NCBI GenBank assembly: GCA_963677215.1 | Contig: OY781919.1 | Location: 1,922,001-1,986,000, forward strand | Direction: 5' to 3' | From: G963676795 sp963677215 | GTDB lineage: Bacteria > Desulfobacterota > Desulfuromonadia > Desulfuromonadales > Geopsychrobacteraceae | Length of the DNA stretch: 64,000 nucleotides | Shown: piece after piece, positions 1 through 7,523 of the stretch | Numbering within the stretch: position 1 is the first letter of the stretch | How the letters are laid out: each line of letters begins with the position of its first letter | Translations under genes and position numbers: made by a program | Notes under the pieces: model-generated | What the model saw: only the letters and a program-made list of their open reading frames with translations | Database searches by the model: none | What the model was told of the DNA's origin: nothing

Positions 1-45
1 CGGTGTTAATAATTTGTTCAAGTTGCTGCTTTATAAGGAAAATGT

Positions 46-1287
46 ATGGAACAAGAAGTGAAAGTCAGCGTCCAGAATCTCTATAAGATATTCGGGCCTC
101 ACCCCAAAAAAGCTCTGAAGCTTCTCGCTGACGGGCTGACCAAGGAAGAAATTTTTGCCAAAACTGATACCACTGTCGGTGTCCAGCAGGCCAGTTTCGA
201 CATCTACAGCGGAGAAATCTTCGTCATCATGGGACTGTCCGGCTCAGGGAAGTCCACTATGGTGCGGATGCTCAACCGGCTGATTGAACCGACCGCAGGG
301 GCGGTGCTGATCGATGGCGAAGATATCACCAAGATGTCGGATGATCAGCTGGTCAAGCTGCGGCGTAAAAAGATGAGCATGGTTTTTCAGTCTTTTGCCC
401 TGATGCCCCATCTGACTGTGCTCCAGAATGCCGCTTTCGGCCTTGAACTGGATGGTGTCGATAAAACGACCCGGGAAGAGCGGGCGCTGAAGGCGCTGGA
501 ACAGGTCGGCCTGGAGGCCTGGGCGCAGAGCAAGCCGAATGAGTTGTCCGGCGGCATGCAGCAGCGCGTCGGTCTGGCTCGCGGCCTTGCCGTTGATCCG
601 GATATTCTGCTCATGGATGAAGCTTTCTCTGCTCTCGATCCTCTGATCCGCACCGAAATGCAGGATGAGCTGCTTAAGCTGCAGGCCAAGGCGCAGCGGA
701 CCATTGTTTTTATCTCCCATGACCTGGACGAAGCGATGCGCATCGGTGACCGGATCGCCATCATGGAAGGGGGGAATGTCGTGCAGGTCGGTACCCCGGA
801 GGAGATCCTCCAGAATCCGGCCAACGAATACGTCCGCGCGTTCTTCCGCGGTGTCGATCCGACCAATATCCTGACCGCAGCCGATATCGCCCGGGATACT
901 CAGGTTACGGTCATTCGGCATCCGACCGAAAGCCCTCGTGCTGTCTTGCAGCGACTGATCAATCATGACCGTGACTACGGCTATGTACTCGACGCCGAGC
1001 GACGTTTTATCGGCGTTGTTTCCACCGATTCGATCCGTGACCTGTTCGATGGCGAAGGTAACGGCAGAAAACTGAGTGACGCTTTTATTGATGCTGCAGT
1101 CTGCCGCCAGGGGAGCGAATCGATGCAGGATATTCTCCCGGATATCACCAGCCACCCCTGGCCATTGCCGATTGTTGATGAACAGGGAAAGTATCTTGGC
1201 GTTATTTCCAAGAACCTGTTTTTGAAAACCCTGCATCGCGAGCAGGTGGATAACGAAGAGACTGTAACAACGGAGCCGAGCAACTGA
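46..1287 (+). CDS. proV: Glycine betaine/proline betaine ABC transporter ATPase (ProV/OpuAA-like)
   Basis: ATPase of a quaternary-amine osmolyte importer, 413 aa. Visible motifs: Walker A GLSGSGKST (residues 63-71), Q-loop region MVFQSFALMPH, signature LSGGMQQR (167-174), Walker B DILLMDEAFSALD (186-198) and switch His in ISHD (about 224). The roughly 140 C-terminal residues form the paired CBS region typical of ProV/OpuA ATPases, which in the family senses ionic strength. The start is ATG 46 after TAAGGAA. Its stop TGA overlaps the proW start (TGATG), so the two are translationally coupled. The substrate could be betaine, proline betaine or carnitine; sequence alone does not decide. Confidence 0.95.
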   Translation: MEQEVKVSVQNLYKIFGPHPKKALKLLADGLTKEEIFAKTDTTVGVQQASFDIYSGEIFVIMGLSGSGKSTMVRMLNRLIEPTAGAVLIDGEDITKMSDDQLVKLRRKKMSMVFQSFALMPHLTVLQNAAFGLELDGVDKTTREERALKALEQVGLEAWAQSKPNELSGGMQQRVGLARGLAVDPDILLMDEAFSALDPLIRTEMQDELLKLQAKAQRTIVFISHDLDEAMRIGDRIAIMEGGNVVQVGTPEEILQNPANEYVRAFFRGVDPTNILTAADIARDTQVTVIRHPTESPRAVLQRLINHDRDYGYVLDAERRFIGVVSTDSIRDLFDGEGNGRKLSDAFIDAAVCRQGSESMQDILPDITSHPWPLPIVDEQGKYLGVISKNLFLKTLHREQVDNEETVTTEPSN

Positions 1288-2126
1288 TGAGATTCCTAAA
1301 TTTTGAAGACCAGCTAATCCCTCTCGATCAATGGATTCAGCAGTTTGTCGACTGGCTGGTCATGAACTACCGCGATTTTTTCCAGATAATCAAGGTGCCA
1401 CTTGATCTTATCCTCAATGGCCTGCAGTGGGTCCTGATGACCTTGCCTCCGGTTGTTGTCATTCTGATCTTTATCGCTCTGGCCTGGCGTTACGCGAGCA
1501 AGGCGGTTGCCGTCTTCAGCCTGGTAACCTTCCTGCTGATCGGTTACCTGGGGCTTTGGGAAGACACCATGACAACCCTGGCGATGGTGATCTGTGCCGT
1601 CATTGTCTGTGCCGTGGTTGGTATTCCCCTTGGAATCATGGCTGGGCGCAGTGACCGTTTTGAGATGTTCCTGCGGCCATTCTTAGATGCCATGCAGACA
1701 ACACCGGCCTTTGTTTACCTTGTTCCTGTGGTCATGCTGTTCAGCATTGGCACTGTTTCAGGAATTTTGGCGACGATATTTTTTGCTTTGCCGCCGATTA
1801 TCCGGCTGACCAGTCTTGGCATCCGCCAAGTCCACCCGGAACTGGTTGAGGCTGCGGTCGCATTTGGGGCGACCCCTTGGCAGGTTCTGTGCCGGGTTCA
1901 GTTTCCTCTTGCTTTGCCTTCGGTCATGGCCGGTCTGAACCAGACTATCATGATGGCGTTGTCGATGGTCGTTATCGCTGCGATGATCGGAGCTGGTGGC
2001 CTGGGGAACCCGGTTGTTCAGGGCTTGAATACACTGGAGATCGGCTTGGCGACTATCGGTGGCCTGGCCATTGTTTTGCTGGCCATGGTGCTGGATCGCA
2101 TCACTCAGGGCTTTGGTCAAAAATAG
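1287..2126 (+). CDS. proW: Glycine betaine ABC transporter permease (ProW-like)
   Basis: Inner-membrane permease, 279 aa, with an amphipathic N-terminal stretch followed by about six hydrophobic segments. The cytoplasmic EAA loop that contacts the ATPase is visible as EAAVAFGATPWQVL near residues 192-205. Length and layout match the ProW/OpuAB family. It overlaps proV by one base and is followed 35 bases later by the binding-protein gene, giving the classic ATPase-permease-binding protein order. Identification is firm; ligand is not. Confidence 0.95.
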   Translation: MRFLNFEDQLIPLDQWIQQFVDWLVMNYRDFFQIIKVPLDLILNGLQWVLMTLPPVVVILIFIALAWRYASKAVAVFSLVTFLLIGYLGLWEDTMTTLAMVICAVIVCAVVGIPLGIMAGRSDRFEMFLRPFLDAMQTTPAFVYLVPVVMLFSIGTVSGILATIFFALPPIIRLTSLGIRQVHPELVEAAVAFGATPWQVLCRVQFPLALPSVMAGLNQTIMMALSMVVIAAMIGAGGLGNPVVQGLNTLEIGLATIGGLAIVLLAMVLDRITQGFGQK

Positions 2127-2161
2127 ATATTCAATTTTTGTTCACAAAAAAAGGAGACATG

Positions 2162-3181
2162 ATGAAACGTATTATATTTGCACTGCTGATTCTCTGTTTA
2201 GCGGTAACCGCTAATGCTGCTGGTGACAAGCCGGGTAAGGGGGTTAAGGTCAAGCCGGCCCGGGCGTCCTGGGATACCGGCTTCTTTCAGGAAGCCCTGG
2301 TTCGGGAAGGCCTGACGGAACTGGGCTACAAAGTTGATAAGCCGAAGACCCTGCAGAACCCGATCTTCTATCAGTCGGTTGCACTGGGAGACATCGATTA
2401 CTGGACCAACGGCTGGTTTCCGATGCACAATGCCCAGTTGCCGAAGAATTTTTTCGACAAGGCTGAAATAGTCGGCTATGTCGCCAAGGCTGGCGGTATG
2501 CAGGGTTATCTGGTTTCCAAGCGAGATGTCGAGAAATACGGCATCAAATCACTGGAAGATTTCAAGCGCCCGGAGGTTATCAAGGCCTTTGATTCCAATG
2601 GTGACGGCAAAGCCGATCTGACCGCCTGTCCTCCGGGTTGGGGTTGTGAAAAAGTCATTAGCCATCATCTGGATGCTTATGGCATGAATGATTACATCAA
2701 TCCGATCAAAGCCTCCTACTCGGCCAGCATGGCTGATGTCATCGCCCGTTATAATGCCGGTGAACCGGCTTTCTTCTATACTTGGACCCCGAACTGGACA
2801 GTTTACAAGCTTAAGCCGGGAGTCGATGTCGAGTGGATCAACGTTCCTGAGATCAATCCGACCGAAGCACAGCAAAGTGCAGAGGAGCGGATGACCGTTT
2901 CCGGTGTTGAAGGAGCGGTCACCGATCCTCTCAAAGCAGGTTTTGTTGTTGCCGATATCCAGATTGTCGCTAACAAGAAATTTCTGCAGAAGAATCCCGC
3001 GGCCAAGAAATTCTTCGAGGTCTTTAAACTGGCGCTGGCCGATATCAATGAACAGAACACCAAGATGCAAAGCGGTGAGAAGTCTCAGAAGGATATCGAA
3101 CGCCATGCTCAGGAGTGGATCGCTGCTCACCAGGAGCAGTGGAATTCCTGGCTTGAGGCCGCCCGCGCAGCAGCAAAATAA
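2162..3181 (+). CDS. proX: Glycine betaine-binding periplasmic protein (ProX-like)
   Basis: Substrate-binding protein, 339 aa, with a cleavable signal peptide (KRIIFALLILCLAVTANAA). The mature protein has DYWTNGWFPMHN near residue 80, matching the ProX region that supplies aromatic residues for the cation-pi box around trimethylammonium groups. Two adjacent ATGs (2159 and 2162) follow AAGGAG at 2151-2156; the second has normal spacing and is chosen, but 2159 would add only one Met. It is the last gene of the proVWX operon, followed by a strong terminator. Confidence 0.93.
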   Translation: MKRIIFALLILCLAVTANAAGDKPGKGVKVKPARASWDTGFFQEALVREGLTELGYKVDKPKTLQNPIFYQSVALGDIDYWTNGWFPMHNAQLPKNFFDKAEIVGYVAKAGGMQGYLVSKRDVEKYGIKSLEDFKRPEVIKAFDSNGDGKADLTACPPGWGCEKVISHHLDAYGMNDYINPIKASYSASMADVIARYNAGEPAFFYTWTPNWTVYKLKPGVDVEWINVPEINPTEAQQSAEERMTVSGVEGAVTDPLKAGFVVADIQIVANKKFLQKNPAAKKFFEVFKLALADINEQNTKMQSGEKSQKDIERHAQEWIAAHQEQWNSWLEAARAAAK

Positions 3182-3205
3182 TCAGATTGCCCCAGGGTGA
3201 TCCGA

Positions 3206-3237
3206 GGCTCCTCGTTCACCGAGGGGCCTTTTTTTTA
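3206..3237 (+). terminator. Rho-independent terminator after proX
   Basis: A 9-bp stem (3206-3214 pairing with 3220-3228, one G-T wobble) with a 5-nt loop is followed by eight T residues. It ends the proVWX transcript and lies against the 3' end of the convergent MATE gene. Confidence 0.9.
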
Positions 3238-4620
3238 TCCGTGAAAAGAGCTCTCAACGACCCTGATTTTTTTCCAGGCTCCCTTGCGGTAACGCAGGTA
3301 AAAAATTCCGCTGAAGGTCATGAACACACAGATCAGCACGATCCAGGCGTTCATTGGATTCAGGTTCAGAACCTTAAGAGAGATAAGCAGTAACAGAACC
3401 AACAGCCAGTGCATGCAGACCGAAATGAGCATGGTCCAGAATGTGTCACCTGCACCGCGCAGGGCGCCGCTGAACACAACGATGATGGCATCCGCAAAAA
3501 CATAAAATGCTGCCAGACGAAGCATATGGGCGGCCAGTGGAAAGGCGGAGTCAAAGATCATATCCATATCGTCTGGCTTGAAAACGTTGACAAGCAGTTC
3601 CGGGATAGACGCAAAGAGAAGAAGGATCATAGTCGAATAGATAAAAGCCATTTTCAGTGCTGAGGTTGTGGTCCGTGCCGCGATTTCCGTTTGCCCGCCA
3701 CCCATGTAACGTCCTACCAGGCTGACAACGCCGACCTGAATTCCCAATAGTGGAACGAAGGACACCAGGTCCCAGTTGAAGACGATAGTGACCGCTGTCG
3801 CTGTCTCCAGACCATGCGAATGAAATATCAGGATGATGATATTGAAGGCGAGCAGGTTGAGAAACATCTCCAGTCCGGAGGGGGACCCGAAGCGTAGCAG
3901 TTTTTTGATCAGAGCAGTATCAAAGTGAAAAGATTCCCTGATGCGGTAGGTCTGCCGGTTGCTCTTGCTCAAGTAGGCAAAGAGCAGGATCAGCAGGCCA
4001 CAACTGCTGCTGGCCAACGTTCCATAGGCGGCACCTTCAAGGCCCAGGGCAGGCAGTCCGAAATGACCGAAGATCAGTCCATAGTTGAAAAAAATATTGA
4101 GCAGCATGGTAATGAAGGTGGCGAACAGGACAATCCGGGTCTTGCCGATCCCTGAGAAGAAGCTGCTCAGACAGGTGCGCAACAGGGCTGGCAATGCTCC
4201 GAACATGAGCAGGTTGAAATAGACGATCTGCAACGGGAGCTGTTCGGCGGGAACCCCGGCAAGCACAAAAAGTTTGTGAACCAGTGGGCGAAGGAGCAGC
4301 AACGCGGGGGCCGCAACCAGGGAGATAATGGCAGCCTGAAAGACAACCCGTGAGCATTGTCGCGGTTGTCCGGCACCAAGGTACTGAGCACTCAGTGCCG
4401 TGACGTAGCCGACCAGGCCAATGAAGAAGGTCATCAGCATGAAGCTGCTCAGGCCACCGCCCATCGAGGCGTTCATGGCCGTCGGGCTTAAGCGGGAAAG
4501 AAAGAGCCGATCGGTAAAGATCAGTGCCGTTTCGCAGCCATGCGAGGCAACCATCGGCAAGGCGATGGTCAGCATTTCTCTGAATCCGCCGGGGAGCGGA
4601 GTTCTAAAGGTCTTGCTCAT
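3235..4620 (-). CDS. MATE family multidrug/Na+ antiporter
   Basis: Polytopic inner-membrane protein, 461 aa, with about twelve hydrophobic segments arranged as two similar halves, the layout of MatE-domain exporters. The N-terminus shows the family-like GGFREMLTIALPMVASHG and ADTALIF-type segment (HGCETALIFTDRLFLSRL). These proteins use Na+ or H+ gradients to export cationic drugs or metabolites. The start ATG 4620-4618 overlaps the stop of the upstream radical SAM gene (ATGA), so the two are translationally coupled. The substrate is unknown; the coupling to an RNA-methylase-like gene raises the possibility of a joint resistance role, which is inference. Confidence 0.9.
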   Translation of the reverse strand: MSKTFRTPLPGGFREMLTIALPMVASHGCETALIFTDRLFLSRLSPTAMNASMGGGLSSFMLMTFFIGLVGYVTALSAQYLGAGQPRQCSRVVFQAAIISLVAAPALLLLRPLVHKLFVLAGVPAEQLPLQIVYFNLLMFGALPALLRTCLSSFFSGIGKTRIVLFATFITMLLNIFFNYGLIFGHFGLPALGLEGAAYGTLASSSCGLLILLFAYLSKSNRQTYRIRESFHFDTALIKKLLRFGSPSGLEMFLNLLAFNIIILIFHSHGLETATAVTIVFNWDLVSFVPLLGIQVGVVSLVGRYMGGGQTEIAARTTTSALKMAFIYSTMILLLFASIPELLVNVFKPDDMDMIFDSAFPLAAHMLRLAAFYVFADAIIVVFSGALRGAGDTFWTMLISVCMHWLLVLLLLISLKVLNLNPMNAWIVLICVFMTFSGIFYLRYRKGAWKKIRVVESSFHG

Positions 4621-5411
4621 GTCGTTAATGCTTCCTGGCTGAGCACCAGTGTGCCGCAGCCGCCTTGGGACTGTTGACGCCAGCGGTTAGCACGCCGCAC
4701 GTTGATCCCATTATTGCAGAGCTGCTTGTGAATTTCATCGATTCGGACTGTAGCCGGGCTGCGGTACGCTGATCCCTTAACCGGGTTGCAGTAAAGCAGA
4801 TGCAGGGTCGCATCGTAAAATGGTGTGATCCATTCGATGAGCTGTTGAATGTCTTGGTCCGAATCGTTGATCTCGCTTAAAACCAGGTAATTGAAGCCGA
4901 TCCTGCGTTTCAGGCGTCTGCTCAGTTGTGGCCAGATGTCTTCCAGTTCGGTTCGCAGTGCCGTTGTCCCGGGGCCGTTGGGAATCAGCTGTGCGTAGGT
5001 ACTGTCAACTGCCGAGTGGAGTGAAAACATGATGCCATTGTGCGGCAGGCGGATCAGCTCAGTGAGTCGTTGCAAAGGGCTGCCCGTCGTTGTGATCGAA
5101 ACGGGCAGATTCCGGTCCCGGCAGTTATGGATAAAGCGGGACAGGTTATCAAGGTTGTGCAGCGGTTCGCCGATGCCGGATATGGTCAGGCGCTGCGGTA
5201 CGATCCCCTGCCTATAACAGGTTTGCAGCTGAATTTCCAGCTCCTCAGGTGTCAGGTTGCGCCGCAGTCCAAGCTGACCGGATGCACAGAAGGGGCAACC
5301 GATGGCGCAGCCGGCCTGGCTCGAAAGACAGAGGGTCTCGCCGGGATACCAGACAGATTCCACCTGCAGGCCGTCATTCAAAGTCACAACAAATTTCAGA
5401 TTCTGATCCAT
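4617..5411 (-). CDS. Short RlmN/Cfr-family radical SAM protein lacking the N-terminal domain
   Basis: 264 aa, resembling the catalytic core of RlmN/Cfr dual-specificity RNA methyltransferases. The 4Fe-4S motif is CAIGCPFC (Cys35, 39, 42), and Cys28 in TLCLSSQ sits seven residues before it, as in RlmN. The family's second catalytic Cys is matched in GGCGTL near the C-terminus. SAM-binding segments ISGIGEPL and ITTTGS are present. What is missing is the roughly 90-residue N-terminal helical domain of RlmN: in this frame only about 17 codons are open upstream of the ATG before a stop. It may therefore modify a different RNA, or be a diverged paralogue. It is first in a two-gene unit with the MATE exporter. 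Confidence 0.8.
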   Translation of the reverse strand: MDQNLKFVVTLNDGLQVESVWYPGETLCLSSQAGCAIGCPFCASGQLGLRRNLTPEELEIQLQTCYRQGIVPQRLTISGIGEPLHNLDNLSRFIHNCRDRNLPVSITTTGSPLQRLTELIRLPHNGIMFSLHSAVDSTYAQLIPNGPGTTALRTELEDIWPQLSRRLKRRIGFNYLVLSEINDSDQDIQQLIEWITPFYDATLHLLYCNPVKGSAYRSPATVRIDEIHKQLCNNGINVRRANRWRQQSQGGCGTLVLSQEALTT

Positions 5412-5530
5412 GGCTGATATCTCATGTGCACAGTGTAAACCTGAAAAATCTACTCTTTTTCACATGGGGCTGCAATTTGAATATGGCGTTGGGCTCGGAA
5501 TGCCGGCAAGTGGTACATTCATGATATTCC

Positions 5531-5571
5531 GTATAGCGGGAAACTGAACCCTGATGTTGGCAGTCTGAAAT
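5531..5571 (+). repeat. Imperfect 41-bp direct repeat, copy 1
   Basis: Begins GTATAGCGGGAAAC and ends GTCTGAAAT. About 29 of 41 positions match copy 2 at 5825-5865, 294 bp downstream, without gaps. Both copies lie in non-coding DNA. Could be regulatory half-sites or remnants of a duplicated intergenic element. Confidence 0.45.
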
Positions 5572-5753
5572 CAGCCTGTCTGAAAAACTACATTTTTAAC
5601 CAGTTCCGAGTTTGTCATGACATTCTGAAGATGGCCGTAATATTAACACGGAGTTTCTACTAATCTTTGTATAGAGCAATAAAAAGATATATATTGTTCA
5701 AATATATGAAAGTTCAAAAAATAAAGTAAGATTTTTTTGAATTCGAGATGGCT

Positions 5754-5769
5754 TGGCGGTCATTCTGCG
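5754..5769 (+). promoter_or_regulatory. Weak sigma-54-like -24/-12 motif
   Basis: TTGGCGGTCATTCTGC has GG at 5755-5756 and GC at 5767-5768 with the required 10-bp spacing, but the -24 element lacks the usual CAC. No gene starts close downstream; ssb begins about 400 bp later. Chance occurrence is quite possible. Confidence 0.2.
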
Positions 5770-5824
5770 ACGGATGAAATATGCTGTCTGTGGCGAAAGA
5801 TGTTCTTTTTCGTCTCGGCATAGG

Positions 5825-5865
5825 GTATAGCGGAAAACAGAATCTTAGCGCAGGATGTCTGTAAT
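5825..5865 (+). repeat. Imperfect 41-bp direct repeat, copy 2
   Basis: Begins GTATAGCGGAAAAC and ends GTCTGTAAT, matching copy 1 at 5531-5571 in about 71% of positions. The best-conserved parts are the first 14 and last 9 bases. Confidence 0.45.
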
Positions 5866-6075
5866 TTTGTTGAGCATACACTTAATTTTTATTGGAAATG
5901 GACAAAGTGGACATTGAATCTTTGACGGCCCGTAAGATTAAAGGAGAAAAGGTTTTTTTGTCTTAAATTGAAGATTTAAATAGCAGTAAGTGTTCAACTA
6001 AAAATGCAGTTCAAAAAATGAGAGACATTAAAATTTATGAATTGTAGAAAATGGTTCCGGTCTTTTCGGGGTTTA

Positions 6076-6087
6076 TGTAATATTACA
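6076..6087 (+). promoter_or_regulatory. Perfect 12-bp palindrome upstream of ssb
   Basis: TGTAATATTACA is a perfect dyad 77 bp before the ssb start, in the likely promoter region. It could be an operator; I do not recognise it as a LexA box. Confidence 0.3.
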
Positions 6088-6163
6088 GTTTCGCTTGTTG
6101 AAAGCATGAGTCTTCAGCGCCTCATGTTGCACTGTTAAAAATTTAATCGGGAGGATGTTCTAA

Positions 6164-6697
6164 ATGTCAGTTAACAAAGTCATCTTGGTCGGACGTCTGG
6201 GGAAGGATCCGGAATTGCGTTATACCCCTTCGGGTGCTGCAGTCGCAACCTTCTCTCTGGCAACAACCGAAAATTATAAGGATCGTGACGGTAATCGCCA
6301 GGAAAAGACCGAGTGGCACAACATCGTTGTCTGGCGTCAGCTTGCCGAGGTCTGTGGAAAGTTTCTTCACAAAGGGAAACAGGTTTATCTTGAAGGGAAG
6401 ATTCAGACCCGTTCCTATGACGATCGTGACGGCAACAAGCGTTATATCACTGAAATTGTCGTCGATCAGATGCAGATGCTCGGTAGCCGTGAAGATTCCC
6501 AGGGTGGTGGACAAGGTGGCGGTTATGCCGGCAACCAAGGTGGTGGCTACGGCGGCGGCCAGAGTTATGGTGGCAACCAGTCTAACCAGACGCCGTCGCG
6601 TCCGGCGCAGAATAATAACTACGGGGGAGGTCAGTCCAGACAGCCCGACAGTTTTGAAGAGCCGGTTTTCAACCCTGATGATGAGATCCCGTTTTAG
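6164..6697 (+). CDS. ssb: Single-stranded DNA-binding protein
   Basis: 177 aa. Residues 1-110 form the bacterial SSB OB-fold, beginning SVNKVILVGRLGKDPELRYTP and containing TEWHNIVVW. The rest is a flexible Gly/Gln/Asn-rich linker ending in the acidic tip DDEIPF, which recruits repair and replication partners such as PriA, RecO and Exo I in the family. The start is supported by GGGAGGATG upstream. It is monocistronic, flanked by a long AT-rich leader and a terminator. Length is normal. Confidence 0.97.
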   Translation: MSVNKVILVGRLGKDPELRYTPSGAAVATFSLATTENYKDRDGNRQEKTEWHNIVVWRQLAEVCGKFLHKGKQVYLEGKIQTRSYDDRDGNKRYITEIVVDQMQMLGSREDSQGGGQGGGYAGNQGGGYGGGQSYGGNQSNQTPSRPAQNNNYGGGQSRQPDSFEEPVFNPDDEIPF

Positions 6698-6733
6698 GTT
6701 CTACCTCAACACATTTTGTTGCATATTATCTCT

Positions 6734-6761
6734 AAGCCCGCTTATAAAGCGGGCTTTTTTT
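6734..6761 (+). terminator. Rho-independent terminator of ssb
   Basis: Stem AAGCCCGCTT/AAGCGGGCTT (6734-6743 with 6747-6756) closed by a three-base loop, running directly into a T tract ending near 6761. Confidence 0.9.
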
Positions 6762-7055
6762 GTATCTAGTGCCAAGGAATGGGTGAAAATGTAATAGCTT
6801 ACTTGCATCTATAGATCATGTTCAATATGGTCTGGCTGCTCAATACTCATTATTGAATGAAATGTGTGAATGTAATTTGTTACTTGCCTATAGTTTCAAA
6901 AATCTACGTCAGGACGTTATCATCCTGATTCTGATTGGATCAGACGCCTGTTTTGCCTCAGCGATAAACACTATTTCCAGCTTTAGAACAATTTTTCTGT
7001 GGGAAAACGGATAACTCCACCAGCGATTATTTTCACCAGATGTGGATTTTTTTTA

Positions 7056-7084
7056 TTGACAGCCGCTCAGCTTTTGTCTTAAAA
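7056..7084 (+). promoter_or_regulatory. Possible sigma-70 promoter for a candidate small RNA
   Basis: A perfect TTGACA at 7056-7061 is followed after 17 bp by TTAAAA at 7079-7084, a poor but possible -10 element. Transcription would start near 7091. No ORF with a ribosome-binding site follows, but a terminator lies about 110 bp downstream. Confidence 0.35.
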
Positions 7085-7090
7085 GTCCGT

Positions 7091-7210
7091 CATGCGAGAT
7101 CGTGTTTCGCAATGCGATACCGGTAGGCAGAAATTGAGTCTCGCTTTTTCTGGAAAATTGAAGGACGGGGGGTCCTCTTCATTTTTTGAAGAGCTCCTCG
7201 TCTTTTTTTT
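7091..7210 (+). ncRNA. Candidate structured small RNA
   Basis: Between the possible promoter above and a U-tract there is a compact structured segment. GCGAGA (7094-7099) can pair with TCTCGC (7139-7144). A terminal hairpin has CTCTTC/GAAGAG (7175-7180 with 7188-7193) extended by GACG/CGTC, followed by eight T residues from 7203. No Shine-Dalgarno plus ORF of convincing quality is present. I cannot assign it to an RNA family; conservation would decide. Confidence 0.3.
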
Positions 7211-7304
7211 GTCCGAGCCCTGGTGCGATGCCTTGCTGCCACTGAGCATACCGGGAAACCAGAGAGAATTGTGTCCTGAATGAACAGACGCAATTGTTTT
7301 ATAT

Positions 7305-7400
7305 GGGGGGGACAACGACTGAGATACGGGATAGGCCCGTTGTCGAAACGTTAGTATGTCACCACTTGGCTTGATGTTGTATGTAAGACCCGCTGTCCCA
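7305..7400 (+). other. Structured 5' leader of the MFS transporter gene
   Basis: Several mutually exclusive pairings exist here. GGGACA (7309-7314) can pair with TGTCCC (7394-7399). GACAACG (7311-7317) can pair with CGTTGTC (7338-7344). ACGGG (7326-7330) can pair with CCCGT (7336-7340). A 10-base direct repeat TATGTCACCA occurs at 7355-7364 and 7492-7501, the latter next to the ribosome-binding site. Overlapping alternatives suggest a regulatory leader, but I recognise no known riboswitch. Confidence 0.3.
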
Positions 7401-7523
7401 GTACGATGTTTGGACTTGTCAGTCTGAATCCGTTGGAGAAGCAAAGTTTTACGCCCAAAGACGGAAACGACGTAAGTGAAGTAACAGGACATATGTCACC
7501 AAACAAGTATGGGGAGTAGGCTA

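Larger units (their letters stand above)
5412..6163 (+). other. AT-rich 750-bp intergenic region upstream of ssb
   Basis: No coding region is supported on either strand. The stretch is markedly more AT-rich than its neighbours. It holds an imperfect 41-bp direct repeat, a weak sigma-54-like motif and a 12-bp palindrome close to ssb, each listed separately. The last part must contain the ssb promoter. Confidence 0.6.

Noticed and set aside
7219..7238. Sigma-54-like TGG...TTGC sequence upstream of the MFS gene
   Set aside because: GG and GC are 11 bp apart rather than the strict 10. A second one near 7366 is also misplaced (GG followed by GT after 9 bp).
7305..7365. TPP riboswitch
   Set aside because: CTGAGA and CCCGTTG words resemble the TPP core, but the pyrophosphate-binding helix and the conserved GAACCTGATC block are missing.
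7079..7492. Minus-strand frame of 137 codons in the MFS leader region
   Set aside because: No ribosome-binding site, no recognisable sequence character, and it crosses a clear plus-strand terminator.
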